Below are positions 43,542-54,625 of a stretch of DNA of 64,000 nt, piece by piece. The notes under the pieces were generated by a model that had not been told where the DNA came from, made no database searches, and saw only the letters and a program-made list of their open reading frames with translations. The stretch comes from Nocardioidaceae bacterium SCSIO 66511 (GTDB taxonomy: Bacteria; Actinomycetota; Actinomycetes; Propionibacteriales; Nocardioidaceae): assembly GCA_023100825.1 (NCBI GenBank), contig CP095846.1, positions 3,038,001 to 3,102,000 on the forward strand, written 5' to 3'. Within the stretch, counting starts at the first letter, position 1. The number at the start of each line of letters is the position of its first letter. The position numbers were made by a program, and so were the translations under genes.

Positions 43542-45001
43542 GCTCGCACCTCGCTCTCATGCCGCCACAGATGCAGAACAGCGTACGAACGCCACGGCGC
43601 CCACGTCTCGATGTGACTGTCGTCGGCACCGATCGAGGCCATCGCCTTGCGCACGACGAGGTCGCCGTCGAGGAAGACATCGGGATCGGACAGCGCCCGC
43701 ATGGCAACGTATGCGGCTGTCCAGGGGCCGATGCCAGGAACGCCGAGCAGCTGGGCGCGGGTGTCCTCGCGGTCGGCGCCGGGGTCGAGTGCGACCTCGC
43801 CCGCAGCCACCGCCGTTGCGAGTCCGACGAGTGCGCGGCCACGCTGGCGCGGTACGCCGAGGTCGGACGGATCCGCCGCGGCGATCGTTTCGGCGGTCGG
43901 GAAGGCCCGTCGGAGCCCGGTGCCGACAGCGTCGTCGATCTCCGCGCCGAACCGCTCGGCCAGCTTTGCCGCCGTCGTACGCGCACCCGCCACCGAAACC
44001 TGCTGACCGAGGATCGCGCGAACGGCCACTTCGAAGCCGTCGACGTGCCCGGGCACTCTCAGACCGGGAGCCGAGGCGACAAGTGGCGCCAGTGATTCGT
44101 CGGCGCTGAGCGCATCGTCGATCGCGAGTGCGTCGGCGTCGAGATCGAGCAACTGCCTGCACCGCTGCACGGCGACCGACAGATCGCGTAGGTCGGGCAT
44201 CGACGGAACCATCGTCACGCCCTCGTCGCGCACCTGCAGGCGGACAACCGAGGTGCCGTGGTGGAGACGCAGCACCCGGGCGTACGTGTCGCGGTGGACC
44301 TCCTCGACGCCCGGAACCGCACGTGCTGCAAGGAAGTCGAGCAACCTGCGCGAGTCGAACGGCTGGCGTACCGGCAGCCGCAGCGACAGCTGCCCGCCTC
44401 CGGTCGTGGGTCGCCGCTTCGAACGCAGCTGCGACGGCGACGCCGCGTACACCTGTCTGATCGTGTCGTTGAACTGGCGTACGGATGCAAACCCCGCGGC
44501 GAACGCGACGTCGGCGAACGTCATCGGAGTGGTCTCGATCAGCGTGCGTGCTGTCGTCGCGCGCTGGCTGCGAGCGAGCGCGAGCGGACCGGCGCCGAGC
44601 TCGGCGCTCAGCAGCCGGTTCAGATGCCGGGTCGAGTAGCCGAGCTTCGCGGCGAGCCCGTCGACCCCGTCGCGCTCGACGACTCCGTCGCGGATGAGGC
44701 GCATCGCGCGACCCGCAGCATCGGCGCGTACGTCCCACTCGGGTGAGCCCGGCGTCGTGTCAGGCCGGCAGCGACGGCAGGCGCGGTAACCCGCCTCATG
44801 TGCCGAGGCGGCGGTGCGGTGAAACGTCACGTTCGTCGACTTCGGCGTCACGGCGGGGCACGACGGACGGCAGTAGATCCCGGTCGTACGCACGGCCACG
44901 AAGAAGACGCCGTCGAACCGCGCATCCCTCGAGGCCGCAGCGCGATAGAGGCGCGCATGCTCGTCGGGATCGAGCTCGGCGGCGTTCATCGTCGTTGTCA
45001 C
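43538..45001 (-). CDS. AdaA-AlkA fusion: methyl-sensing activator and 3-methyladenine DNA glycosylase
   Basis: A 487-residue fusion. Residues 10-85 are the Ada zinc/methyl-acceptor domain (TGIYCRPSCPA and YRACRRC); 90-190 an AraC-type helix-turn-helix pair (DGLAAKLGYSTRHLNRLL, FADVAFAAGFASVRQFN); 205-487 AlkA with the helix-hairpin-helix LLGVPGIGPWTAAYVAMRA and catalytic Asp in DVFLDGDLVV. The acceptor Cys senses methyl phosphotriesters and should switch on this operon. The GTG at 45001 is a weak choice; ATG at 44989 is possible. Same fusion as in other actinobacteria. Confidence 0.94.
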   Translation of the reverse strand: MTTTMNAAELDPDEHARLYRAAASRDARFDGVFFVAVRTTGIYCRPSCPAVTPKSTNVTFHRTAASAHEAGYRACRRCRPDTTPGSPEWDVRADAAGRAMRLIRDGVVERDGVDGLAAKLGYSTRHLNRLLSAELGAGPLALARSQRATTARTLIETTPMTFADVAFAAGFASVRQFNDTIRQVYAASPSQLRSKRRPTTGGGQLSLRLPVRQPFDSRRLLDFLAARAVPGVEEVHRDTYARVLRLHHGTSVVRLQVRDEGVTMVPSMPDLRDLSVAVQRCRQLLDLDADALAIDDALSADESLAPLVASAPGLRVPGHVDGFEVAVRAILGQQVSVAGARTTAAKLAERFGAEIDDAVGTGLRRAFPTAETIAAADPSDLGVPRQRGRALVGLATAVAAGEVALDPGADREDTRAQLLGVPGIGPWTAAYVAMRALSDPDVFLDGDLVVRKAMASIGADDSHIETWAPWRSYAVLHLWRHESEVRA

Positions 45002-45062
45002 GTACTCATCATGCCTCCCGCAACCGACAGATCCTCGCGGGAATCAGACATGGACGGTGGCC

Positions 45063-45683
45063 TCAGCGGATCGCACCCAGCTCCCGCGCACGCGCGACAG
45101 CAGCGGTACGCGATGAGACACCGAGCTTGGTGAAGATGTGTACGAGATGGCTCTTGACCGTCGCCTCGCTCAGGAACAGCGCTCGCCCGATGGCGCGGTT
45201 CGACTGCCCGTCGGCCACACCGGTGAGCACTTCGACCTCACGCGCAGTGAGCCGACTCGTGGGGTTCGCCATCTGATTCATCAGCCGAGTCGCGATCTCC
45301 GGCGCGAGCGCGCTCTTGCCGGCGGCGGCCGCGCGTACCCCGCCGACGAGGTGCTGCGGGTCGGCATCCTTGAGCAGGTAGCCGCTCGCGCCGGCCTCGA
45401 CGGCCTCCAGGATGTCGGAGTCGGTGCCGTAGTTCGTCAGGATCAGCACCTGCGAACCGGCCTCGCCTCCGCGGATCAGGCGGGTCGCCTCGACACCCTG
45501 CATCCCCGGGCCGAACTGCAGATCCATCAGCACCACGTCAGGAGTCAGACGTGCAGCGGAGTCGACCGCTTCGCGTCCGGTGCTCGCCTCCCCCACGACC
45601 TCGATGTCGTCCTCGGCCTCGAACATCGCCCGCAGTCCGGTGCGTACGACCGGGTGGTCGTCGGCGATCAGCAGCCGAATCAT
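45063..45683 (-). CDS. LuxR-type (NarL) response regulator
   Basis: A 206-residue response regulator. The receiver has the acidic pair ADDHP, phospho-acceptor Asp in DVVLMDLQF, Thr in LILTNYG and Lys in YLLKDAD. The output domain is LTAREVEVLTGVADGQSNRAIG with ATVKSHLVHIFTKL. Overlaps the histidine kinase stop by four bases. Confidence 0.96.
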   Translation of the reverse strand: MIRLLIADDHPVVRTGLRAMFEAEDDIEVVGEASTGREAVDSAARLTPDVVLMDLQFGPGMQGVEATRLIRGGEAGSQVLILTNYGTDSDILEAVEAGASGYLLKDADPQHLVGGVRAAAAGKSALAPEIATRLMNQMANPTSRLTAREVEVLTGVADGQSNRAIGRALFLSEATVKSHLVHIFTKLGVSSRTAAVARARELGAIR

Positions 45684-46840
45684 GGCAGGCTCCCGAACGC
45701 GGCCGCGACCGCGACACCGGTCCCGTCGCGAGACTCGATCGAGAAGGAACCACCGAGCTCCTCGACCCGGGCTTGCATCCCGGCGATGCCGAACGGACGA
45801 CCTCCGGCGTCATCGAGGTCACCCGGCTCGAAACCTCGTCCGTCATCGACCACATCGAGTGAGACGGCGGCGCCCATATAGGTGAGCGTGATCGCCGCAC
45901 GTGCCGCGTCCGCGTGTCTGTGTACGTTCGTCAATGCCTCTTGGGCAACGCGTAGCAGTGCGGTCTCGATCGGCATCGGCAGACTGCACGGCTCGCCGTC
46001 GACGGTCACTGTGACCTGCGGTGTCGCATCCGGAGCGGCCAGCCGCTCGAGCGCCTTGGCGAGCGACTGGTCCTGCAATGCCGCCGGAGTCCGCGCCTCG
46101 ATGAAGCGGCGGGTCTCGGCGAGGTTCGCCGCCGCGGTCTCGCGTGCCAGCCGAATGTGTTCCAGGGCGCCGTGGTCGGCGTCCGCGCGCTCTGCCGCGT
46201 GCAGTAGCAGCTGGATGCTCGACAGGCCCTGCGCAACCGTGTCGTGGATCTCTCGCGCGAGTCGGGAGCGTTCGGCGAGGACACCGGCCTCGTGCTCGCG
46301 GAGGGCGAGCTCATCGCGCGCTTCGACCAACTCGTCGATCAACTCCTGGCGGTGTCGGACCTCGCGCTGCAGCGTACGAAAGCCACCGACGAACGCGACC
46401 GCGACGGCCGCGCCGACGATCGGGCCGATGACGGCACCGACGTCGTAGCCGCGGTGCCATCCGTAGAGCACCACCACGACAGCCGTCGCAAGGGCGACGG
46501 CAGGAAGTGCCCAGCGCGGCGGCAGCGCGTACAGGTAGAGAAAGAACAGCGGGAACGCGAGGAACGCTGCCGTCGGACTCAGTACGAACATCGCGACCCA
46601 CTCGGCGCTCAGTACGAGCAGCCCGGTTGCCACCATCCAGAGCGGAGCGTCTGGGCCGAACAGCGCGACCCCCGCCGCGTACGACATGAGGGTGACGACG
46701 GCAAGTGCGACAACGGCTCCCGCGTGATCGGCCGGGCGAACGAGCGCATCGACTCCGACGAAGACCGTGAGACCGACGAACAGTACGTGCAGAGCCGTAC
46801 TCAGCGCGGCTGAGACCCGCGTCAGCGTCATCCGGTCCAT
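45680..46840 (-). CDS. Sensor histidine kinase, HisKA_3 family
   Basis: A 386-residue membrane kinase. Five to six hydrophobic segments fill residues 10-155 with no large outer loop, suggesting sensing within the membrane. The phospho-acceptor is in RSRLAREIHDTVAQGLSSI, and the ATPase domain shows ALLRVAQEALTNVHRHA and VVDDGRGFEPG. It diverges from an ABC exporter pair, the usual arrangement of envelope- or antibiotic-stress systems. Confidence 0.95.
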   Translation of the reverse strand: MDRMTLTRVSAALSTALHVLFVGLTVFVGVDALVRPADHAGAVVALAVVTLMSYAAGVALFGPDAPLWMVATGLLVLSAEWVAMFVLSPTAAFLAFPLFFLYLYALPPRWALPAVALATAVVVVLYGWHRGYDVGAVIGPIVGAAVAVAFVGGFRTLQREVRHRQELIDELVEARDELALREHEAGVLAERSRLAREIHDTVAQGLSSIQLLLHAAERADADHGALEHIRLARETAAANLAETRRFIEARTPAALQDQSLAKALERLAAPDATPQVTVTVDGEPCSLPMPIETALLRVAQEALTNVHRHADAARAAITLTYMGAAVSLDVVDDGRGFEPGDLDDAGGRPFGIAGMQARVEELGGSFSIESRDGTGVAVAAAFGSLP

Positions 46841-46891
46841 GTCGGGTCGAGTCTAGTTCGCTCACGGCACTTGCCCATGGATCGAAAGTTG

Positions 46892-46922
46892 GAGTCTCGA
46901 CCCATCGATCGACCCTCGACTC
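46892..46922. promoter_or_regulatory. Candidate response-regulator site before the ABC exporter
   Basis: GAGTC (46892-46896) and GACTC (46918-46922) flank a centre with two TCGACC-like copies, giving a partly palindromic 31-bp block in the gap between kinase and permease genes. Confidence 0.3.
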
Positions 46923-47006
46923 CCTCCGTTCCGACGATGGAAACCGCCCGCGCGAGCACGAGTCTGGAGATGTACCTACCGCGGATCAGAAGGTGAGAGA
47001 AGAACG

Positions 47007-48065
47007 GTGTTCATCGCATGGCGCGACATCCGGTTCGCCCGAGGAAGGTTCCTGCTCGTCTCCACGATCGTGGTCCTGATGACCGTGCTCGTCGGATTCA
47101 TCAGCGGACTGACCCGCGGACTGGCCCAGGAGAACACCTCGGCGATCGAGGCGCTGGGCGCCGATCGGATCGTCTTCTCCGACGCCGGCGGAGACCCGTC
47201 ATTCGCCGACTCGACGATCAGCGCCGCTCAAGCCGAGCACTGGGCGGGGACCCCGGGCGTGAACGCGGTCGACCCGATCGGGATCTCCACGACGCCCGCG
47301 TCGGCCGGCGACCGCCAAGAGACCATCGCGGCCTTCGGCGTCAACCCCGCGGCGTCGATGGGCGACGTACCGACAGTGCCCGACAAGGACGGCGCAATCG
47401 TCCTTTCCGAGCCGGCGGCCGATGCATTGGGGGTCGGCACCGGTGACCGGGTGACGATCGCCGGGCAGTCGTACGACGTCGCATCGGTCTCCGGAGACGC
47501 GAGGTTCTCGCACCTGCCGGTCGTGTGGATGCCGATCTCCACGTGGCGCTCCGACATCGCAACCGCTCCGACCCACGCGACCGTACTCGCCGCTTCGACG
47601 AACGGCGATGTCGGCGACGACCGGGACGGGACCGTATCGACGACCACCGAGGACTCGTTCTCCGCCATCGGATCGTACGCTGCCGAGAACGGCTCGCTCA
47701 TGATGATGACGGTGATGCTCTATGCGATCTCGGCACTTGTGGTCGGCGCCTTCTTCGTCGTGTGGACGCTGCAACGTGTCGGAGACCTCGCCGTGCTCAA
47801 AGCTCTGGGCGCGACGACTGCCTCGCTCGTGCGCGGCATGCTCGGCCAGGCGCTCATAGTGGTCGCTGTCGGTGTGACCATCGGGATCGCGCTCATCGCT
47901 GCGGCGGGCACAGTCATCTCCGGGTCGGTGCCGTTCGTACTCGACGTGTCGACGACGCTCGTGCCCGGTCTGATCCTGACCGCTCTGGGTCTTGTCGGCG
48001 CGGCGGCGTCGGTGCGGGTCGTCACCTCATCCGACCCACTACACGCCCTGAACCGGGCGGCCTGA
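47007..48065 (+). CDS. ABC transporter permease, FtsX/MacB type
   Basis: A 352-residue permease. One transmembrane segment near residues 13-35 is followed by a large outer MacB-like domain, then three membrane segments (from about 232, 283 and 318). GTG start. The stop is 19 bases before the ATPase gene. Such two-gene systems export peptides, lipoproteins or antibiotics or transmit signals; the facing two-component system is the likely regulator. Confidence 0.9.
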   Translation: MFIAWRDIRFARGRFLLVSTIVVLMTVLVGFISGLTRGLAQENTSAIEALGADRIVFSDAGGDPSFADSTISAAQAEHWAGTPGVNAVDPIGISTTPASAGDRQETIAAFGVNPAASMGDVPTVPDKDGAIVLSEPAADALGVGTGDRVTIAGQSYDVASVSGDARFSHLPVVWMPISTWRSDIATAPTHATVLAASTNGDVGDDRDGTVSTTTEDSFSAIGSYAAENGSLMMMTVMLYAISALVVGAFFVVWTLQRVGDLAVLKALGATTASLVRGMLGQALIVVAVGVTIGIALIAAAGTVISGSVPFVLDVSTTLVPGLILTALGLVGAAASVRVVTSSDPLHALNRAA

Positions 48066-48084
48066 CTGACAAGGAGGAGGAACC

Positions 48085-50082
<1,998 letters not shown>

Positions 50083-50138
50083 TCACCTCACTGCTCGACG
50101 GTCGAGCCAGCGTACGCAAAATCGCCGCGAACGAGAAC

Positions 50139-50171
50139 GGCTCCCGGTCTGCGTCTTGCAGACCGGGAGCC
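50139..50171 (-). terminator. Terminator after tRNA-Glu
   Basis: A perfect 14-bp stem, GGCTCCCGGTCTGC (50139-50152) with its complement (50158-50171), and a five-base loop. On the minus strand it starts 11 bases past the tRNA 3' end and is followed by GTTCTCGTTC. Confidence 0.88.
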
Positions 50172-50182
50172 GGTGAGTCTCT

Positions 50183-50258
50183 TGGTAGCCCCGACCGGAT
50201 TCGAACCGGCGCTACCGCCTTGAGAGGGCGGCGTGCTAGGCCGCTACACAACGGGGCC
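50183..50258 (-). tRNA. tRNA-Glu (CTC)
   Basis: Acceptor GGCCCCG pairs with CGGGGCT (one G-T), the anticodon stem is CCGCC/GGCGG around CTCTCAA, the T arm contains GGTTCGAATCC, and CCA is encoded (50183-50185). Confidence 0.97.
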
Positions 50259-50305
50259 AAGAGCGAGCAGAACATTACCGGACAAACCCGAAATGTCCCA
50301 AATCG

Positions 50306-50377
50306 CTGGGGTACTAGGACTCGAACCTAGACTAACTGGACCAGAACCAGTCGGGCTGCCAATTACCCCATACCCCA
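50306..50377 (-). tRNA. tRNA-Gln (CTG)
   Basis: A 72-base cloverleaf. Acceptor TGGGGTA pairs with TACCCCA, the anticodon stem is ACTGG/CCAGT around TTCTGGT, and the T arm contains GGTTCGAGTCC. CCA is not encoded. It lies 47 bases upstream of tRNA-Glu, probably in one transcript. Confidence 0.97.
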
Positions 50378-50776
50378 TGGGATCGACTCTTGCGAGCCGA
50401 GCGATGACTTTACCGGATGGGCGATCCGGCACCAAAACCGGGCTCGGGTGCGTGGTACCTACCGCAGCACCACCCACCGCTTTGGTTCCGATGCCCTGTC
50501 GGCTTCCCCAACTTCTTCGGTGCGACTACCCGCTTGCCCGACTCCCCTCACTGTCGACTTCCCCAACTTCTTCGGTGCGACCACCCGCGTGCCCGAGTCC
50601 AGCTCGCTGTCGGCTTTCGCTTCCTACTGTGCGACTACTCGCCACTCCGGCCCTCGTCCCTGTCGGCTTCCCCTCGCCTTCTGAGTCGGTAAAGACGCGG
50701 CGACGCGGGAGACGCGGCTACGACCTGGGGTCGCTTGCCGGCTCTCCCACTTCGGTCGGCTTTTGCGGGGTCGGTG

Positions 50777-50839
50777 GTGGTGCTTCACCAAGTAGACATG
50801 GTGAAGCACCACTTTGCATGGCAGCTACACCGTGCAGAG
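50777..50839. other. Two-hairpin core of element copy B
   Basis: Hairpin 1 has a perfect 13-bp stem, GTGGTGCTTCACC (50777-50789) with its complement (50800-50812), around AAGTAGACAT. Hairpin 2 pairs CTTTGCA (50812-50818) with TGCAGAG (50833-50839) including one T-G pair. Both loops match copy A in length, and the first differs at one base. Confidence 0.75.
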
Positions 50840-50893
50840 TGACAGGTTGCCGTGCTCGTTGGTACGTACGTGGCCACCGTGACAGGAGTCCAC

Positions 50894-50989
50894 TCACTGG
50901 CGTCGCGCGCGCGACGTCACTGGTGCGATTTGCCTTGGGACCAAGGCAAACGGTCACTGTCCCAGGGGACACCTCCCGTGGGCAGTGAC
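50894..50989. other. Extra hairpin cluster in element copy B
   Basis: Three palindromes in a row: CGTCGCGCGCGCGACG (50901-50916) flanked by direct repeats TCACTGG (50894-50900, 50917-50923); TTTGCCTTGG-GA-CCAAGGCAAA (50929-50950); and GTCACTG...CAGTGAC (50953-50959 with 50983-50989) extended by CCCA/TGGG. Absent from copy A. Confidence 0.75.
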
Positions 50990-51183
50990 AATCGCCCTTG
51001 GGCGGCACTCAACCTTACCCTGACTCCATGTTAAGGAGATGAGGAAGCCGCCAAGCAACCGAACCGAAATGGCTGCTCCGCGCGTCGCCGCGTCTTTTGC
51101 CCGGCCGAAGGGAGGCGTAAGCCGACAGCGCACTGTAATCGGGCAGGCGGGTGGTCGCACCGAAGAATCGGGAGAGCCGCGAC

Positions 51184-52104
51184 TCACCCCATGGCACCCT
51201 GCCGCCGCGGATCCGAGACAACTCCGCCGGCGGGCGTGATCTCGGTGATGTCGACGTCCGTCGGGAGGTACTTCACGAGGGCGCAGTTGCGCCGCAGCAA
51301 CTCCTCACCGACCCGGTTGCCCGTACGACGGTCGATGACCGACCGCCAGATCTCGTTGCGGCGGAAGTACTCATCGCCGAGCCTGAGGAACTCCTCGTTT
51401 CGGGCGAAGACGCTGTAGGAGTGTTCGGGTGAGGTCGAGGCCCGCAACTCGCCTTCAAGGTAGCGATCGCCGACGCGTACGTTCAGCGTGAACGCGATGT
51501 CGGTGTCGTTGCGGAAACACAGGTCGACGTAGTTGTAGACGATCGAGCAGCCGGTACCCCATGGCAACACGCGCTCGTTGTCGGGGAACGGGTCGAAACT
51601 GTGCTCGGAGCGCTCGGTCACGGTCATCGGCGAGTGCAGCACCATCCAGTGCACGAGGTTCGCGAGCTGGCAGATGCCGCCGCCGACGCCCGACAGCGCC
51701 TCGCCGTTCGACAACCGCATTCCGTCGACGTACCCCTTGCGGCGCGTGCAGTTGCCGACGACGCGATTGAACGAGACCGTCTCGCCCGGACGCACCAACA
51801 GTCCGTCGAGCTTGGTCGATGCGAGCTCCAGATTGCGCACCTTGCCGTGCTGCAGGTGCATCTCATCCTCGCTGAGCGTACGCCGCAGCAGGGAGTTGTG
51901 GCGTTTGATCCGTACCGGCAGGCGCTCGTCGGTGTACGCCTGCGCCCAACTCGCGTCGGAGCGAATCCATCGCCACCGTCTGCGTGCCCGGTGGACGTGC
52001 ACTGCCACTGGGTAGACGGAGGGATGGCGTTCGGTGAAGCGTTGCTCGCGAGCGATCAGCCCCTGCATACGCTCCAGGTCGTCGGTGTGGTCCACGTCAT
52101 TCAT
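51184..52104 (-). CDS. VanW-family protein
   Basis: A 306-residue protein with the VanW core: RPGETVSFNRVVGNCTRRKGY (shown in parts), GMRLSNGEALSGVGGGICQLANLVHW (in parts), then ERSEHSFDPFPDNERVLPWGTG. No signal peptide is evident in the start chosen (MNDVDHTDDLE, 52104). VanW is an accessory gene of vanB clusters with unknown function, but no vanH, vanX or ligase partner is nearby, so a link to glycopeptide resistance is not supported. Confidence 0.85.
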   Translation of the reverse strand: MNDVDHTDDLERMQGLIAREQRFTERHPSVYPVAVHVHRARRRWRWIRSDASWAQAYTDERLPVRIKRHNSLLRRTLSEDEMHLQHGKVRNLELASTKLDGLLVRPGETVSFNRVVGNCTRRKGYVDGMRLSNGEALSGVGGGICQLANLVHWMVLHSPMTVTERSEHSFDPFPDNERVLPWGTGCSIVYNYVDLCFRNDTDIAFTLNVRVGDRYLEGELRASTSPEHSYSVFARNEEFLRLGDEYFRRNEIWRSVIDRRTGNRVGEELLRRNCALVKYLPTDVDITEITPAGGVVSDPRRQGAMG

Positions 52105-52182
52105 CACAACATAAGGGACGCACGATGCAACTAATTTGGTTGCTTCGGAATGTTGCGTGGCCCTGACGCGTTCGCCCCGGAC

Positions 52183-53130
52183 ATGAGCACTCGTATCGTG
52201 GCAACCGCCTTCGGTGGACCTGAGGTCCTGGAAACCGTCGAGTACGAGATGCCCGCACCCGGGCCCGGCGAGGTGGCACTGAAGGTGCGAGCCGCGGGAG
52301 TGAACCCGATCGACCACAAGCTGTACTCCGGGCAGTTCGGTACCGACTCCGACGATCTCCCCATGCCCCTGGGATTCGAGGTCGCCGGTGTCGTGACCGC
52401 CGTCGGCGACGGCGCATCGGGTCCACGTGGGCCGGTCTCCGTCGGTGACGAGGTCATCGCGTACGGCGTCAACGGCGGGTACGCGGACGAGCTGGTCGTG
52501 TCTGCCAACGCGGTCGTACCGAAACCCACCTCGCTCGACTGGGCGCCCGCGGCCGGGCTGATGCTGGCCGGTGTCACGGCCTTCCACGCCGTCACCGTTG
52601 TCGCGCCCGAGGACGGCGACACCGTGCTCATCCACTCCGGTGCCGGCGGAGTCGGCATCGTCGCCGTACAGCTCGCAGTCGCGCGTGGCGCACGCGTCAT
52701 CGCGACCGCGAGCGCGCGCAACCACGACTTCCTGCGCGAACTCGGCGCGGAGCCGGTCGCGTACGGCGACGGGCTCGTCGAGCGCGTACGCGAACTCGCA
52801 CCGAACGGCGTCGACGCGGCCATCGACCTCTACGGCGACGACTCGGCCGTCGACACCTCGCTCGCGCTGGTCTCCGACCGTACGCGGATCGTGACGGTCG
52901 CCGGATTCGAGCGCGCCCAAGCCGACGGCTTCACTGCCATCGGCAGCGGGCCCGGCGCCGATCCGGGCACCGAGCTCCGCGCCGCAGCGCGACTGGAGCT
53001 CGTCGACCTCGTCGACCGCGGCGACCTCGAGGTGGTCGTCGACAGCACGTACCCCCTACGGGAGGTCGCGGCTGCGCACACCCGCTCCATCGACGGTCAC
53101 GTACGCGGCAAGATCGTGCTGGTGCCCTGA
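52183..53130 (+). CDS. NADPH-dependent quinone reductase-like MDR protein
   Basis: A 315-residue medium-chain dehydrogenase/reductase of the zinc-free quinone oxidoreductase group. The N-terminal GroES-like half has GPGEVALKVRAAGVNPIDHK; the Rossmann half has HSGAGGVGIVAVQLA. Zinc ligands are lacking. No clear ribosome-binding site precedes the ATG at 52183. Divergent from the vanW-type gene with 78 bases between. Confidence 0.9.
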   Translation: MSTRIVATAFGGPEVLETVEYEMPAPGPGEVALKVRAAGVNPIDHKLYSGQFGTDSDDLPMPLGFEVAGVVTAVGDGASGPRGPVSVGDEVIAYGVNGGYADELVVSANAVVPKPTSLDWAPAAGLMLAGVTAFHAVTVVAPEDGDTVLIHSGAGGVGIVAVQLAVARGARVIATASARNHDFLRELGAEPVAYGDGLVERVRELAPNGVDAAIDLYGDDSAVDTSLALVSDRTRIVTVAGFERAQADGFTAIGSGPGADPGTELRAAARLELVDLVDRGDLEVVVDSTYPLREVAAAHTRSIDGHVRGKIVLVP

Positions 53131-53143
53131 GGTCGTCTGCGTC

Positions 53144-54625
53144 TCAGCCGACGTACGCGAGCGCGCCCTGCAGCCTGGCAGTCGTCTTCTCCCGGCCGAG
53201 CAGCTCGAGTGACTCGAACAGTGGCGGCGAGATCCGCTTACCGGTGACGGCTACGCGAACCGGGGCGAACGCCTTGCGCGGTTTGAGCCCCATACCGTCG
53301 ATCAGCGCACTGCGCAACGCACTCTCGATGGACTCGGTGGTCCATTGGTCGATCTCCGACAGCGCGGCGAGCGCCGTGCCGACGACCTCGAGACCGTCTG
53401 CGGTGAAGGCCTTCGCCGCCTCATCGGGGTCGACCGCGAACGCCTCGTCGCCGACGAACAGGAACCCGAGCATGTCGACCGCCTCTGACAGGACGGCCAT
53501 CCGCTCCTGCACCAGCGGCGTCGCCGCACGCAACAGCTCCTGCTGCTCTGGCGAGAGGTCGGCGCCCACGAGCCCGGCGTCGCGCAGGTGTGGAACCAGC
53601 CGGTCGGCCAGGTCGTCGACGGCGAGCTCACGGATCTTCAGCCCGTTGATCGCTTCGCACTTCTTCAGGTCGAACTGCGCGGGGTTCGGGTTGACCCGCT
53701 CGATCTCGAACGCCTCGGCCATCTCCTGCAGGGTGAACAGCTCGCGGTCGTTGCCGATCGACCAGCCGAGCAGGGCGAGGTAGTTCAGCAGGCCCTCGGG
53801 CAGGAAACCTCGGTCGCGGTAGTTCTGCAGGCCGCCGCCCGGGTCGCGTTTGGACAGCTTGCGATTGCCCGGGCCCATGACGAACGGCAGGTGCCCGAAC
53901 TGCGGTACGACGCCCCGGCTGACGCCGATGGCGATCAACGCCTCGTGCAAAGGGATCTGCCGCGGCGTCGAGCTCAGCAGGTCTTCGCCGCGCAGTACGT
54001 GGGTGATGCCCATCGTCGCGTCGTCGACGGGGTTCGTGAGCGTGTAGAGGGGCTGGCCGTTGGCACGCACGATGACGTAGTCGGAGACGTGCTCGGGCTC
54101 GAACGTCACCTCGCCGCGGACGAGATCGGTGAACGTGATCGGCGAGTCGGGCATCCGGAACCGGATGACGGGTTTGCGCCCCTCCGCCTCGTACGCGGCG
54201 CGCTGCTCGTCGCTCAGATCACGGTGCAATCCGTCGTACCCGCTCGACCGTCCCTCGGCGCGGGCGCGCTCGCGGCGCTCCTCGAGCTCCTCGGGGGTGT
54301 CGTACGCGTAGTACGCGAACCCCGCCTCGACCAGCTTGCGCGCGACATCGCCGTACAGGTCGAACCGCTCGGACTGGCGGTACGGCCCGAAACCGCCACC
54401 GACCTCGGGGCCCTCGTCCCAGTCGAGACCGAGCCAACGCAGCGAGTCGAGCAGACCTGCGTAGGAGTCTTCGCTGTCGCGTGCCGCATCGGTGTCTTCG
54501 ACCCGGAACACGAAGGTGCCGCCCGTGTGACGCGCGTATGCCCAGTTGAACAGCGCGGTACGCACATTGCCGACATGCAGGTTGCCGGTCGGCGAGGGAC
54601 AGAAGCGAACGCGTACGTCAGTCAC
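53144..54625 (-). CDS. gltX: Glutamate--tRNA ligase
   Basis: A 493-residue class I synthetase. The HIGH-type motif is [19 protein letters not shown] and the KMSKS-type motif KLSKRD; the C-terminal anticodon-binding domain follows. GTG start overlaps the stop of the fumarylacetoacetase-family gene by eight bases. In actinobacteria it usually charges tRNA-Glu and, with GatCAB, serves tRNA-Gln; both tRNA genes lie 2.8 kb away. Confidence 0.97.
   Translation of the reverse strand: MTDVRVRFCPSPTGNLHVGNVRTALFNWAYARHTGGTFVFRVEDTDAARDSEDSYAGLLDSLRWLGLDWDEGPEVGGGFGPYRQSERFDLYGDVARKLVEAGFAYYAYDTPEELEERRERARAEGRSSGYDGLHRDLSDEQRAAYEAEGRKPVIRFRMPDSPITFTDLVRGEVTFEPEHVSDYVIVRANGQPLYTLTNPVDDATMGITHVLRGEDLLSSTPRQIPLHEALIAIGVSRGVVPQFGHLPFVMGPGNRKLSKRDPGGGLQNYRDRGFLPEGLLNYLALLGWSIGNDRELFTLQEMAEAFEIERVNPNPAQFDLKKCEAINGLKIRELAVDDLADRLVPHLRDAGLVGADLSPEQQELLRAATPLVQERMAVLSEAVDMLGFLFVGDEAFAVDPDEAAKAFTADGLEVVGTALAALSEIDQWTTESIESALRSALIDGMGLKPRKAFAPVRVAVTGKRISPPLFESLELLGREKTTARLQGALAYVG

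Larger units (their letters stand above)
50494..51157. repeat. Composite palindromic element, copy B
   Basis: This fills most of the 806-base gene-free gap between the vanW-type gene and tRNA-Gln. It has a partial and three full 55-bp-type units (from 50523, 50578 and 50632), a left arm (about 50632-50742), and an inverted right arm (51047-51157) that shares GCAAAAGACGCGGCGACGCG-type blocks with copy A. The two-hairpin core of copy A is present at 50777-50839. The interior is longer than in A because of an extra hairpin cluster. The right arm begins 26 bases after the vanW-type stop, almost the same distance as in copy A. Confidence 0.88.

Noticed and set aside
50233-50988. A 251-codon plus-strand frame over the tRNA and repeat region
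   Set aside because: It crosses both tRNA genes and the repeat; its translation consists of repeat products such as GATTRLPD.
51184-52104. A vancomycin-resistance cluster
   Set aside because: Only a VanW-type gene is present; the ddl gene is 24 kb away in a housekeeping setting and no vanH or vanX is seen.
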